From assembly GCF_949287625.1 (NCBI RefSeq), contig NZ_CASEGO010000008.1:1-64000 (forward strand): a stretch of DNA of 64,000 nucleotides, given 5' to 3'. Source of the DNA: an uncultured Brachyspira sp. Lineage in GTDB: Bacteria; Spirochaetota; Brachyspiria; Brachyspirales; Brachyspiraceae. How positions within the stretch are numbered: position 1 is the stretch's first letter; each line of letters begins with the position of its first letter. Below the pieces are notes generated by a model. The model worked only from the letters and a program-made list of their open reading frames with translations, was not told where the DNA came from and searched no databases. Position numbers and translations under genes: made by a program. Positions 7,792 through 17,869 of this stretch are shown here, piece after piece.

Positions 7792-9261
7792 TTATATTTC
7801 ATTTATAGCATTTAATTTTAACCACTCGGAAATTCTATTTTTTAATTCTCTTCCTCCCGAATAATTAAACTCTAAAGCTAATCCTACATAAGCATCTGGT
7901 ATAAGTTTAGCCAAATCAGAAACGCTTTCTCCAAACATAGTACCGCCATGACTGCTGAATGTAATAACACTTTTTCCAGAAAAATCATATTCTTTTATAA
8001 ATGAAAATACAGGCATCGGCATAGTAGCCCACCAAGTAGGGTAGCCTAAAAGTATGACATCGTACTCTTCCATATTTTGAACATGATCTGTCAATTCTGG
8101 ATATACATTATTATTCAAATCTATCTGAGATGTTTCATATATGTTTCCTCTTCCTCTGTATGGGGTTTTCATTTTTATTTCTATTATATCAGCCCCAGTT
8201 TTTTCTTTTATAATCTCAGCAGCATTTCTAGTATTTCCAGAATAAGAAAAATAAGCTATTAATATTTTAGGGCTTTGAGGTATTTTTTTATTTATAGAAT
8301 AAACTGTTTCTATAATATCATTAATAGGTTTGGCATTTCTTGCTATTCTAAATCCTGTATTTCTGTCTGTGCTTAAAGGATTGCAGGCAGAACGGTATGC
8401 AGCTCTTAAATGTTTGGCAAAGTCAATATAGCTTCCGCCTCTGCTTACTCTTAAAGAACCATTTTGATTACCATAAGGATTATTATTATTTTCTGTATCA
8501 TATTCTCCGTAATAATCAAAACACCATTCTGATACATTTCCATGCATATTATAAAGTCCGAATTGATTAGGGCTTAAACTATTTACTTCTAATGTTCTTC
8601 CTCTATAACGGCTTGTTTTTACATCAGGGTTATGAGGGTTAACATAATTTTCTTCTATAAGATACGGATAGCTTCCTTCAAAGTTGGCATTGTCGCTTGT
8701 AATATGATTAAGAGAATTAAATACTGTTCTTGTGCCTGCTCTTGCAGCATATTCCCATTCTGCTTCAGTTAAAAGTCTGTAGCCATTAGCATTTCTATTC
8801 CATTTTACTGTATTTCCTTCTATGGTATATGCTGGAGTAAGTCCTTTGGCTTTGCTTAAAGCATTGCAGTACTCTGCAGCATCATACCAAGTAACATTTT
8901 CTACTGGAAGATTTTCACCTTTAAAATGGCTTGGATTTTTACCCATAATATTTTGATAATCCTTTTGACTAACTTCATACGGATCTATGTAAAATGGATT
9001 TAGTGTAACTTCATGTAAAACTTCATCTTTATAACGCTGTCTTTCAGTATCTGGGCTTCCCATCATGAAAGTTCCGCCTTCTAATAATATCAAATTATCA
9101 TTTATCATTTTTTCATCTCCTGAATTATTTGACTGTGTGTTTACTTCCTGAGCAAAAACCTGCTGATTTTGAATTATATTGTTCTTTGATTTGTTTAATG
9201 CATAAAAAACTATTACAGCTATAATCAGAACGGATATTGATACTATTTTTTTATTTTTCAT
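7792..9261 (-). CDS. Exported SUMF1 (FGE-like) / flavodoxin fusion protein
   Basis: The 489-aa protein has three parts: an N-terminal membrane anchor or signal (residues 5-21), an SUMF1/FGE-sulfatase domain (about 57-310; GGTFMMGSP, YRLLTEAEWEYAARAG, NMHGNVSEWC, RGGSY, NTGFRIAR), and a C-terminal flavodoxin (about 332-489; the FMN phosphate loop is FSYSGNTRNA at 338-347, then LLGYPTWWATMPMPVFSFI). In the region matching the catalytic pair of aerobic FGE only Cys293 remains, so sulfatase-activating activity is unlikely. An exported flavodoxin is unusual because flavodoxins are normally cytosolic. A GGGAGG ribosome binding site lies before the ATG. The neighbours are redox genes. Confidence 0.82.
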   Translation of the reverse strand: MKNKKIVSISVLIIAVIVFYALNKSKNNIIQNQQVFAQEVNTQSNNSGDEKMINDNLILLEGGTFMMGSPDTERQRYKDEVLHEVTLNPFYIDPYEVSQKDYQNIMGKNPSHFKGENLPVENVTWYDAAEYCNALSKAKGLTPAYTIEGNTVKWNRNANGYRLLTEAEWEYAARAGTRTVFNSLNHITSDNANFEGSYPYLIEENYVNPHNPDVKTSRYRGRTLEVNSLSPNQFGLYNMHGNVSEWCFDYYGEYDTENNNNPYGNQNGSLRVSRGGSYIDFAKHLRAAYRSACNPLSTDRNTGFRIARNAKPINDIIETVYSINKKIPQSPKILIAYFSYSGNTRNAAEIIKEKTGADIIEIKMKTPYRGRGNIYETSQIDLNNNVYPELTDHVQNMEEYDVILLGYPTWWATMPMPVFSFIKEYDFSGKSVITFSSHGGTMFGESVSDLAKLIPDAYVGLALEFNYSGGRELKNRISEWLKLNAINEI

Positions 9262-9365
9262 AATTTCCTCCCTTTAATTAAAAATGAAGTTTATAATATA
9301 TTTTATTAATCTTTATTTAAGATGAAAAAGTTATGTAGAAAAAGTTATAGAATAAAAATCATATA

Positions 9366-9815
9366 TTATTTTTTATTCTTTTTATAAGCATTATATTCTT
9401 CATCGCTAACATGTTCCAACCAAGTAACATTATTACCGTCTTTATCACCTGTTATTGCAATATGCTTCATTCTGCAGTCTGGGGATGCACCATGCCAATG
9501 TTTTTTATCTTTAGGGCAGTAAAGTGCTTCTCCTTCATGAAACTCTAAAATCTCTCCTCCTTCTTCCTGAGTAAGCCCTATGCCTTCAACTACTATCAAA
9601 TGCTGACCGCATGGGTGAGTATGCCATGCACTTCTTGCACCTGCATCAAATGTTACATAGGCTACAGAGAAATGAGAATCTTCATTAGGCTCAGTCAATA
9701 ATTCTACTTCAACATCGCCCGTAAAACATTCTTTAGAGCCTTTAAATTTTTTACCTTCTCCTTTTTTTATAAATATTGTTTTTTCTGGTGCTTTTTGGTA
9801 TTCATAATCTGACAT
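9366..9815 (-). CDS. Cupin-domain protein
   Basis: The 149-aa protein is a single cupin barrel. Motif 1 is WHTHPCGQHLIVVEG and motif 2 is CPKDKKHWHGASPD, giving the His/Glu metal-ligand pattern. Similar small cupins occur beside aldo/keto reductases, flavodoxins and carboxymuconolactone-decarboxylase-like proteins in anaerobes. The substrate is unknown. It starts at ATG after AAGGAG and lies 32 bp upstream of the flavodoxin gene in transcription order reversed, that is, the flavodoxin gene is transcribed before it. Confidence 0.82.
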   Translation of the reverse strand: MSDYEYQKAPEKTIFIKKGEGKKFKGSKECFTGDVEVELLTEPNEDSHFSVAYVTFDAGARSAWHTHPCGQHLIVVEGIGLTQEEGGEILEFHEGEALYCPKDKKHWHGASPDCRMKHIAITGDKDGNNVTWLEHVSDEEYNAYKKNKK

Positions 9816-9847
9816 TTTATTTCTCCTTATTTTAATAATTTAATTTT

Positions 9848-10357
9848 TTATTTTACGTTTATTTTTATATTTTTAATCCATTTTGCTATTTCACTTTCTG
9901 AATTATTTATACTGCTTGTACTTCCATATACACTTAATATTTTTCCAACTTGTTTTGATTTACTTAATTTTTCTATATCTGCTCTAATAATGCCAGCTCC
10001 GCCTCCGCCATGTGTACAGAAAGGCATAATAATTTTATTAGAAAAGTCAAAACTGATTATAAAAGAGCCTACAGGACTTGCCATTGTATTCCACCAATTA
10101 GGACTTCCTATAAATATAACATCATAATCCTCTATGCTTCCAATATTGTTTTTTAATTTTGGTTTGTAATTATTTTTTATATCTCTTTTAGCTTCATCTA
10201 GTACTTTATTATAGTTTGATGAGTATGGTTTTTCCGGTTCAGTATAGAAGAAGTCTATTTTTATATTTTGAAATTCTGATTTTAAAACTTTTCCTATAAT
10301 TTCAGCAAGTTTTTTAGTATTTGCTGAATGCGAATAATATGCTATTAATGCTTTCAT
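9848..10357 (-). CDS. Flavodoxin family protein
   Basis: The 169-aa protein has the FMN phosphate loop YYSHSANTKKLAE (about residues 7-19), FIGSPNWWNTMASPVGSFI and FCTHGGGGAG, typical of the flavodoxin_4 family that includes NAD(P)H-quinone-reductase-like proteins. It has no signal peptide, so unlike the fusion at 7792 it should be cytosolic. It is followed on the minus strand by the cupin gene. Its leader region holds palindromic repeats (10378-10588). An AGGAG ribosome binding site precedes the ATG. Confidence 0.87.
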   Translation of the reverse strand: MKALIAYYSHSANTKKLAEIIGKVLKSEFQNIKIDFFYTEPEKPYSSNYNKVLDEAKRDIKNNYKPKLKNNIGSIEDYDVIFIGSPNWWNTMASPVGSFIISFDFSNKIIMPFCTHGGGGAGIIRADIEKLSKSKQVGKILSVYGSTSSINNSESEIAKWIKNIKINVK

Positions 10358-10377
10358 AATTTCTCCTATTATTGCTA

Positions 10378-10588
10378 ATAAAAATTGTTCGCTTCGATTA
10401 TCTGCTAAATAAATTTAGCAGATGCTCACAATTTTTATGATTATTGCTAATAAAAATTGTTCGCTCGCTTTGCGTGCCTTTGGCAGATTATCTGCCAAAT
10501 AAATTTAAGAGATGCTCACAATTTTTATGGTTATTGCTAATAAAAATTTCGAGCTTAAAGCCTCTTAAAATACGCCCCAAATTTTTAT
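10378..10588. repeat. Array of three palindromic repeats
   Basis: Two full units have inverted ends ATAAAAATTGT / ACAATTTTTAT: 10378-10438 and 10450-10528. A third, diverged unit at 10540-10588 has ends ATAAAAATTT / AAATTTTTAT. Unit 1 has an inner perfect stem TCTGCTAAAT-aa-ATTTAGCAGA (10401-10422). Units are linked by (A/T)TTATTGCTAAT. The array fills the gap between the flavodoxin start and the reductase stop and appears to hold no gene. Short frames crossing it were rejected. Confidence 0.88.
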
Positions 10589-10627
10589 ATTTGCCGCTGT
10601 TAATAAACTTATTCTTAAGTTGCTACT

Positions 10628-11776
<1,149 letters not shown>

Positions 11777-11885
11777 GTTTGCTGCTATCAATAAACTCAT
11801 TTAAAATGAGATATTAACAAAACTTACTATATAATTTTTTATTTACTTAAAAAATCTATATATACAGGCACATTACAATTAATTT

Positions 11886-12800
11886 TTAATACCAATCATG
11901 TTTTTCATCACGGTTTAATTCTGCTATTTTCCTCATATCTTCATCACTTAATTCAAAATCATATATTTCTGTATTTTCTATTATATGCTCTCTATTACTA
12001 GAACCTGGTATTACAATTACTTCTCTTTGCAAATTCCATCTTAATATAATTTGTGCAGCTGACTTATTATATTTTTGAGCAATATCTTTTAATACTTTAT
12101 CATTTAAAAGTTCTCTCTGATGTCTTCTTCCTCCCAAAGGATACCAGCCTTGAACAGCTATACCCAAACTTTGAATATACTCTATAACATCACTATCCTG
12201 ATAATAAGGGTGTATTTCATTCTGAACTAAGGCAGGCATTATATTTATTTTAGGAAGAAACTCTTTTAATTCTTTTATGTACCAATTAGAAAGTCCAATA
12301 GAGCGAATCTTACCTTCTTTTACCGCTTTCTCCATAGCCTTGTATGCTTCAACATCGTTTACGCTTGGGTGATGAAGAAGCATCATATCAATATATTCAA
12401 CATCTAATTTTTTTAATGCCTCATTTATAGCATTTTCTGCATCGCTGTATTGATTAGGATATAATTTTGTAATAATAAAAATATCTTTTCTATCAATCTT
12501 TGAATCTCTTACAGCTTTTCCTACTTCTTCTTCATTTCTGTATATATAGGCTGTATCAATTAATCTTACACCATTTTGTAATGCGAAAAGTATAGAATTG
12601 TAGCATTCGTCATTTAATAGACTGTATGTTCCTATTCCGTTTAATGGTATTTCATATCCGCTGTTTAATTTTGCTGTTTTTGTATTAAAGTTAAAAACTA
12701 CTTTATTATTTTCCATATTAGTATTTGCCTCTGCTTTTTTGTTTAATGAAAATATTGTTATAATGAAAGTAAATAACAAAGCAAAAAATATTTTTTTCAT
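11886..12800 (-). CDS. Aldo/keto reductase with signal peptide
   Basis: The 304-aa protein is an AKR of the 2,5-diketogluconate-reductase/AKR5-like type: catalytic Asp and Tyr in LIDTAYIYRNEEEVG, Lys in IITKLYP, His in MLLHHPS, and the cofactor segment VIPGSSNREHI. Unlike its two neighbours it begins with a Sec-type signal peptide (MKKIFFALLFTFIITIFSLN, probable cleavage after AEA). AKRs need NADPH, so an exported form is odd. No twin-arginine motif or lipobox was seen. The ATG follows AAGGATAA. Confidence 0.85.
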   Translation of the reverse strand: MKKIFFALLFTFIITIFSLNKKAEANTNMENNKVVFNFNTKTAKLNSGYEIPLNGIGTYSLLNDECYNSILFALQNGVRLIDTAYIYRNEEEVGKAVRDSKIDRKDIFIITKLYPNQYSDAENAINEALKKLDVEYIDMMLLHHPSVNDVEAYKAMEKAVKEGKIRSIGLSNWYIKELKEFLPKINIMPALVQNEIHPYYQDSDVIEYIQSLGIAVQGWYPLGGRRHQRELLNDKVLKDIAQKYNKSAAQIILRWNLQREVIVIPGSSNREHIIENTEIYDFELSDEDMRKIAELNRDEKHDWY

Positions 12801-12896
12801 TATTTATCCTTTTTATTAATTTATAAACTATACACCTATAGTGCATTACAATATTTATTATTCTATGGAAGAAATTTATAATTAAGTTACAAACTA

Positions 12897-13742
12897 TCAA
12901 ATTTTATAATTGCATAAATATTTTACAGTTTCAATATCCGTATGCGATAAAAATAAGCTATTTTTTGTATCGAGCTTTAATATTTCATTCATATCACTAT
13001 CATCTAATTCAAAATCAAATACATTAAAGTTTTCTATAATTCTTTCCTTATGAACACTTTTAGGTATTACAACAACATTTCTTTTTATGAGCCAATTTAA
13101 TATAACTTGAGCAGCAGTTTTATTATATTTTTTTGCTATTTTTGTGAGGGTTTCATTTGTAAACATATTATTTCTTCCTTCTGCAAAAGGTGCCCAAGAT
13201 TCTATTTGAATGCCGTATTCTTTCATAAGTTTATTATCTTCTTCTCTTTGAAAAAATGGGTGAGTTTCTATTTGATTAATCATAGGAGTTATTTTATTAT
13301 GCATAACTAAATCTAATAATCTATCTGGATAAAAATTACAAACTCCTATAGCTTTAATTTTTCCTTCACTATATAAATCTTCCATAGCCCTCCAAGAACC
13401 ATAATAATCCCCGAAAGGCTGATGTATCAAATATAAATCCAAATAATCTAAACCTAGTTTTTCCATAGATACTTCAAAAGCTTTTTTGGCATTATCATAT
13501 CCTGCATCTGTTATCCATAATTTAGTAGTTATGAATAATTCTTTTCTGTTAATACTGCTTTCTTTTATAGCATCGCCCACAGCTTTTTCATTAAAATATG
13601 CTGATGCAGTATCTATCAATCTGTACCCTGCTTCGATGGCATTTAATACTGATTTTTTACATTCTTCATAATCTGGTACCTGAAAAACACCGAATCCTAA
13701 TATAGGCATTTCAAGTCCGTTATTTAATTTTACAGTTTTCAT
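12897..13742 (-). CDS. Aldo/keto reductase, MerR-regulated
   Basis: The protein (281 aa from this start) is a cytosolic [18 protein letters not shown] (Asp, Tyr), ITTKLWI (Lys), [16 protein letters not shown] (His) and [12 protein letters not shown] for the cofactor phosphate. The ATG at 13742 was chosen because AGGAG lies 5 nt upstream; a GTG at 13775 would add 11 residues that do not fit the family start. A MerR-type promoter with a 19-bp spacer sits at 13821-13851, so expression is probably induced by the neighbouring MerR protein. Confidence 0.88.
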   Translation of the reverse strand: MKTVKLNNGLEMPILGFGVFQVPDYEECKKSVLNAIEAGYRLIDTASAYFNEKAVGDAIKESSINRKELFITTKLWITDAGYDNAKKAFEVSMEKLGLDYLDLYLIHQPFGDYYGSWRAMEDLYSEGKIKAIGVCNFYPDRLLDLVMHNKITPMINQIETHPFFQREEDNKLMKEYGIQIESWAPFAEGRNNMFTNETLTKIAKKYNKTAAQVILNWLIKRNVVVIPKSVHKERIIENFNVFDFELDDSDMNEILKLDTKNSLFLSHTDIETVKYLCNYKI

Positions 13743-13820
13743 GTTTGCTCCTGTTATTGCTGTAAATAAACTCACTTATAATAAAATTTACATTCAACCT
13801 TATTTATCAATTATTTTCAA

Positions 13821-13851
13821 ATTATAGCATTAGAGTGCACTCCAATGTCAA
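13821..13851 (-). promoter_or_regulatory. MerR-type promoter/operator of the aldo/keto reductase
   Basis: Read on the minus strand: TTGACA (13851-13846), a 19-bp spacer TTGGAGTGCACTCTAATGC, then TATAAT (13826-13821). The overlong 19-bp spacer with a dyad (TTGGAGTGCACTCTAA) is the hallmark of promoters activated by MerR-family proteins. Transcription would start near 13814, about 70 nt before the ATG at 13742. Confidence 0.88.
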
Positions 13852-13871
13852 TAGTTATTTTTATAATTTTT

Positions 13872-14333
13872 TTAATTTGCACTAAAAGTTATTTCAACGC
13901 TTCCTCTTCCAAGTGATTCTTTTAAACCCTCTGTGTTTTCTATATATCCAAGTCTTGTATAACTATATGAAGTTCTAAAACTTTCATAGAACAATACTAT
14001 GCAGTTATTGCCATATAGTAAAAAATCACCTGTTTTTATACTGCCTATATCTTCAGTTTTAGTTGTAAGATTTTTACTCAAGTTATAATATTTTTCATTT
14101 CTGTTTAAATCATTCATATCAATAGTCAAAGGAAGAATAGCTAAAAAATCTTTTGCTGTTTGATTATCATATAATTTTAATTTGTATTCTTTATCTTTTA
14201 TTTTTACATTAACTGAAGTATTTAAAACATTTAAATTTTCCATAGTTGTATTATCTCCATAAACTGAATTGCAGGCAATAGATGACATAATAGAAAAAAT
14301 TAATAAACTTAAAAAATATTTTTTTATTTTCAT
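13872..14333 (-). CDS. Cyclophilin-like lipoprotein
   Basis: The 153-aa protein has a lipoprotein-type signal (FSIMSSIAC, lipid-acceptor Cys21) and then a cyclophilin-like beta-barrel domain (from VNVKIKDKEYKLKLYDN through TKTEDIGSIKTGDFLLYGNNCIVLFYE to LGRGSVEITFSAN). Such domains are often encoded with aldo/keto reductases and flavodoxins in anaerobes; no enzymatic role is established. The gene lies 11 bp after the MerR gene and is probably cotranscribed with it from the MerR-type promoter at 14764. Confidence 0.75.
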   Translation of the reverse strand: MKIKKYFLSLLIFSIMSSIACNSVYGDNTTMENLNVLNTSVNVKIKDKEYKLKLYDNQTAKDFLAILPLTIDMNDLNRNEKYYNLSKNLTTKTEDIGSIKTGDFLLYGNNCIVLFYESFRTSYSYTRLGYIENTEGLKESLGRGSVEITFSAN

Positions 14334-14344
14334 TATATTTATCC

Positions 14345-14734
14345 TTAATCATTTTTAGTTTTAAGCATATCTTTTTCATGTACTGACATTTGATGCCCGT
14401 AATTTTCTATTTTTCTATTTAGTTTATCTAAAGTTGCCTGAAGTTCATTTAATTTTTCCTGCATTGCATCTCTCTGACTTACTAAAAGCTGTTTTCTAGC
14501 TTCTAATGTAGCATCACCTTTATTGTAGAGTTTTATATACTCTATTATTGATTCTATGGACATACCAGAGTTTCTCATACATTTTGAAAACTCTATCCAG
14601 CCCAAGTCGTAATCAGTATAATTTCTTATTCCGCTTTCGCTTCTTTCTACTTCTGGTATTATTCCTATTCTTTCATAATACCTCAAAGTATCAGCGGATA
14701 ATTCTGTTTTTTTGCTTACTTCTGCTATTGTCAT
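14345..14734 (-). CDS. MerR-family regulator, probably autoregulated
   Basis: The 129-aa protein has the MerR DNA-binding domain (TIAEVSKKTELSADTLRYYERIGIIP) and a long C-terminal coiled coil (about residues 75-115), and no metal-binding cysteine cluster. It is a paralogue of the regulator at 5610. A near-perfect MerR-type promoter lies 30 bp upstream and a second copy precedes the aldo/keto reductase at 12897, so both promoters likely belong to this regulator. The inducer is probably an electrophile or aldehyde, by analogy with AdhR-type members. Confidence 0.9.
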   Translation of the reverse strand: MTIAEVSKKTELSADTLRYYERIGIIPEVERSESGIRNYTDYDLGWIEFSKCMRNSGMSIESIIEYIKLYNKGDATLEARKQLLVSQRDAMQEKLNELQATLDKLNRKIENYGHQMSVHEKDMLKTKND

Positions 14735-14763
14735 AATCTTAATTACCTCCTTAATTTTTATAC

Positions 14764-14794
14764 ATTATAGCATTAGAGTTTACTCCAATGTCAA
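14764..14794 (-). promoter_or_regulatory. MerR-type promoter/operator of the merR gene
   Basis: Read on the minus strand: TTGACA (14794-14789), a 19-bp spacer TTGGAGTAAACTCTAATGC, then TATAAT (14769-14764). It differs from the site at 13821 only at two central spacer positions (AA for GC). Confidence 0.9.
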
Positions 14795-14841
14795 TATTTA
14801 TTTATTGAAAAATGATGATATTAGTCTAAATTATTAGTAAA

Positions 14842-14890
14842 ATATATCAAATACTTATGTATTATAATTATTTATAACAAAAAAGTATTG
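14842..14890. promoter_or_regulatory. 49-bp conserved element, copy 2
   Basis: It matches 6011-6059 at 44 of 49 bases, with the same AATACTT and AAGTATT inverted ends. It lies about 50 bp upstream of the MerR promoter. No LysR gene is next to this copy. The following stretch, 14891-15061, is AT-rich and shows no gene. Confidence 0.6.
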
Positions 14891-15061
14891 AATAATGAAG
14901 CTTAATATTTTTATATACACTTTGTTTTATAAGTTATTATAATGCTTTATATTTGATTTTATTTGTAAGTTATATATTTAATAAGATGTTTTAAAATATG
15001 CTTTAAATGATTGAATAATGTTTTAAATTATTTAATTTATTATGAAACAAGTATTTAATAG

Positions 15062-15089
15062 TTGACTTTATAGTATAATTTAGTATAAT
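15062..15089 (+). promoter_or_regulatory. Promoter of the polyene-type cluster
   Basis: TTGACT (15062-15067), a 16-bp spacer and TATAAT (15084-15089). The predicted start is near 15096, about 32 nt before the first ATG of the cluster. Confidence 0.65.
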
Positions 15090-15127
15090 TTGTAAAAGTA
15101 GAATTACAATTTTTATTTAGGAAATTT

Positions 15128-15832
15128 ATGTCAGATTTATGTTTTAAAGTTTTAGATTGGGACTTTTTTGCTCCTAATATAGATAAAAAATTTATATTGG
15201 ATAATATAAATAATGATATAAAAATTACTTATGATGAGGCTAATCCCGATTTGGATTTTATACCAAGAGCTCAGAAACGAAGGCTTAGTCAGATAACTAA
15301 ATTATCATTTGAATCTGTAAAAAATATACTTAAAGAAAATGATCAAATGCCTATATTCTTTGTATCTAAATATGGCGAGATAAAACAGCAGTATAATATA
15401 TCTAAAAAGATAGTTACAGAGCATGAGGTTTCTCCTGCACTTTTTAGTTTTTCTGTTTTTAATACGGCAGCAGCACAGCTTACTATATTTTATAAAAATC
15501 ATGAAAGAGCAGTTGCTGTTACCTGCTATGATAATTTTGTAGATACAGCACTTATACAGGCTATTTCTTTTTTAAATAATTCTGAACATACTAAAGCACT
15601 TATAATAATAGCTGATGAAAAACTGCCTGAAAGCTATGAAGCTATATCAAAAGATATTAATTATTCTTTTGCCTTTTCATGCATTATTTCAAAGGAAGAT
15701 GCTGATATAAATATGAATATAATTGACAGTGATATTAAAAAAGATGAAAACTCTATTATTGATTTTATTAAATTTATATCAACAGATAATGCCAATTTGA
15801 AATTGGGAAAAATCGAATTAACAAAAAAATAA
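15128..15832 (+). CDS. Beta-ketoacyl synthase chain-length factor
   Basis: The 234-aa protein fits the ketoacyl-synt_2 family (PF13723), a truncated KS-like subunit that pairs with a true ketosynthase. The segment SPALFSFSVFNTAAAQLTIFY matches the family's SPxxFSxSVxNAxAG signature. No KS catalytic Cys-His-His triad is present, as expected for a chain-length factor. It opens the cluster and would partner the ketosynthase at 22285. It is analogous to the CLF of aryl-polyene clusters. Confidence 0.78.
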   Translation: MSDLCFKVLDWDFFAPNIDKKFILDNINNDIKITYDEANPDLDFIPRAQKRRLSQITKLSFESVKNILKENDQMPIFFVSKYGEIKQQYNISKKIVTEHEVSPALFSFSVFNTAAAQLTIFYKNHERAVAVTCYDNFVDTALIQAISFLNNSEHTKALIIIADEKLPESYEAISKDINYSFAFSCIISKEDADINMNIIDSDIKKDENSIIDFIKFISTDNANLKLGKIELTKK

Positions 15833-15882
15833 CTTAATTATTATTAGATTTATGTAAAATTATTATTAAGGAGAATTATAAC

Positions 15883-16143
15883 ATGACAATTGAAGAACAA
15901 ATAAAGCAAATAGTGATAGAGGCGGCAAATTTGGAAGGTATGACAATAGATGATATAGATACAGATGCTCCTTTATTTGGTGATGAATTGGGGCTTGATT
16001 CTATAGATGCCTTAGAAATAGGTGTTGCTATTAGAAAAAAGTTTAATATAAGTTTTTCTGATATAGAAGAGAATAATAAAAAACATTTTTATTCTGTTGC
16101 AGCATTGGCAAAATATATAAGAGAAAATTCAGATAATAAATAA
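15883..16143 (+). CDS. Acyl carrier protein
   Basis: The 86-aa protein has the phosphopantetheine attachment motif LGLDSIDALEIG with Ser40 and an acidic four-helix composition. It would carry the growing chain. It is 22 bp upstream of the acyl ligase gene. APE clusters commonly have two ACPs; only one is seen here. AAGGAG precedes the ATG. Confidence 0.92.
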   Translation: MTIEEQIKQIVIEAANLEGMTIDDIDTDAPLFGDELGLDSIDALEIGVAIRKKFNISFSDIEENNKKHFYSVAALAKYIRENSDNK

Positions 16144-16165
16144 AATTAAGAAACATAAAAACATT

Positions 16166-17512
16166 ATGAGAAAATTAAGCAATACAAATTTTTATTCATT
16201 AAAAGATTCAGAAGATATTTTTCTTTTGCATAAGGAAAATACAAGTTCTATAAAATATAAAGACTTTATTTGTGATATAGTTAGAGCTTTAGAGTATATT
16301 TCTAAATATGATGAAGATACCATTACAATCTTTATTGAAGATGCATACAGATTTATTGTAATAACTGTATCCGGATTTATACTCAAAAAAAGGGTGAATG
16401 TATTAAATAATAATAGTCCTAAATATGTAGAAAGTATAATAAGCAGTTCTATGGTTTATATATCAGACAATGATAAATCAGATATAAATTTGGATAAAGT
16501 ATTTGAAAGTGTATGTAATGATAAATGGTTTGATGTACTTAAAGAAACTGTTATAGATGAAAATATTAATATCAATTTTTATACTTCAGGCTCTACTGGA
16601 TACCCTAAACTTATAGAAAAAACTCTTAAGCAATTTGAGGCAGAGGCTTCAAAAATAGTTAATCAATTTGCTGATGATATGAAAGATTCTGTATTTTTGT
16701 ATACAGTGCCTCATTATCATAGTTATGGTTTTGTTTTTGCAGTATTAGTCCCTTATATGCTTGAACTTAGATTTTTAGATAATAGAATAAATTATTTAGA
16801 AACAGTTAATAATTTTCATGAATATAAAAAAATTACTATAGTTACAACGCCTGCATTTTTAAAGAGAATAGATAGATCTTCATTAAAAATAAGAGCGGAT
16901 TGGCATTTATTTTCATCTACAGGATTATTAGACAAAGAAGTTAATGAACTTGCTAAATATGTATTTGGTGTTGATGTTACAGAGATTTACGGCAGTACTG
17001 AGGCGGGGGCTATGGCTTATAGAAGAAGAAGCGAAAATGATTTATGGACAAGACTTAGTGTAGTAAGTCTCAAAGTTGATGAGCATGGAAGTATAGAATG
17101 CTGTTCTGGATACACTGGAGATAATGTTTGGATACATGTCGGCGATGTAGTTAATATGAAAAATGAAAATGAGTTTGAGCTTATTGGAAGAGAAGATTCT
17201 ATAGTAAAAGTTGAAGGAAAAAGAATCAGTGTGCAGCAGATAGACAGACAAATACTTATGGATAAGCATTTTAAAGACAGCTACACAATATACTGCAGGT
17301 CGGATAAAAGGGAATATATAGCTTCTTTTATAGTGCTTAATAATAGCAATAGAAATTTAGAAGATATGAAGAGATATGTCATAGATTATTTAAAAGGATA
17401 TTTTGAAACAGTTGTACTTCCTAAAAAGATATATTTTGTGGATAGTATTCCAAGAACTGAAATAGGAAAGATAGACAGAAAAGCACTTGATACCATAATG
17501 CAAGGAAATTAA
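16166..17512 (+). CDS. AMP-binding acyl ligase (adenylating enzyme)
   Basis: The 448-aa protein belongs to the ANL superfamily: P-loop TSGSTGYPK (residues 140-148), YGSTEAG (275-281), the hinge region GREDSIVKVEGKRIS and the catalytic Lys435 in PRTEIGKIDR. It would activate a carboxylic acid starter and load it on the ACP. It is shorter than classic acyl-CoA synthetases, as is usual for the APE-type ligases. The starter acid cannot be read from the sequence. Confidence 0.85.
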   Translation: MRKLSNTNFYSLKDSEDIFLLHKENTSSIKYKDFICDIVRALEYISKYDEDTITIFIEDAYRFIVITVSGFILKKRVNVLNNNSPKYVESIISSSMVYISDNDKSDINLDKVFESVCNDKWFDVLKETVIDENININFYTSGSTGYPKLIEKTLKQFEAEASKIVNQFADDMKDSVFLYTVPHYHSYGFVFAVLVPYMLELRFLDNRINYLETVNNFHEYKKITIVTTPAFLKRIDRSSLKIRADWHLFSSTGLLDKEVNELAKYVFGVDVTEIYGSTEAGAMAYRRRSENDLWTRLSVVSLKVDEHGSIECCSGYTGDNVWIHVGDVVNMKNENEFELIGREDSIVKVEGKRISVQQIDRQILMDKHFKDSYTIYCRSDKREYIASFIVLNNSNRNLEDMKRYVIDYLKGYFETVVLPKKIYFVDSIPRTEIGKIDRKALDTIMQGN

Positions 17513-17513
17513 T

Positions 17514-17858
17514 TTGGATAATTATATTGATTATAAAGATTATAAGATAGAAGAAAAAACTTCTGATATGTTTAGAGTAAAAATTTTTATAGATGAAAGA
17601 ATGCCTTATTTTGACGGGCATTTTGAAAACTTTAAACTTTTACCTGCTATAGCTCAGGTTAAAATCGCTCTTGATATATATAGAAGTATTTTCAGCAGAG
17701 ATTTTTCTGTTAATAAACTTATGAAATTAAAATTTGTTAATATGATTTTTCCAAATACTATTATTACATTAGAATGTTATTATTTAAATAATACTCTTTC
17801 TTTTAAGATGTATGATGAAGATAAAAAATATTCTGACGGTAAGATTTATTTAAAATAA
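17514..17858 (+). CDS. Hotdog-fold 3-hydroxyacyl-ACP dehydratase, ApeI-like
   Basis: The 114-aa protein has a FabZ/FabA-like segment PYFDGHFENFKLLPAIAQV, with the active-site His in DGHF and the central-helix region after it. It starts at TTG one base after the ligase stop, with AAGGA about 7 nt upstream, so it is translationally coupled. It would dehydrate 3-hydroxyacyl-ACP intermediates. Confidence 0.78.
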   Translation: MDNYIDYKDYKIEEKTSDMFRVKIFIDERMPYFDGHFENFKLLPAIAQVKIALDIYRSIFSRDFSVNKLMKLKFVNMIFPNTIITLECYYLNNTLSFKMYDEDKKYSDGKIYLK

Positions 17859-17869
17859 AGGTTCATCTT

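Noticed and set aside
12825..12860. Possible third MerR operator before the exported reductase
   Set aside because: Only TGCACT and a -10-like TATAGT match; the spacer is not 19 bp and no dyad is kept.
13743..13775. GTG start for the aldo/keto reductase
   Set aside because: The ATG at 13742 has AGGAG and matches the usual family start.
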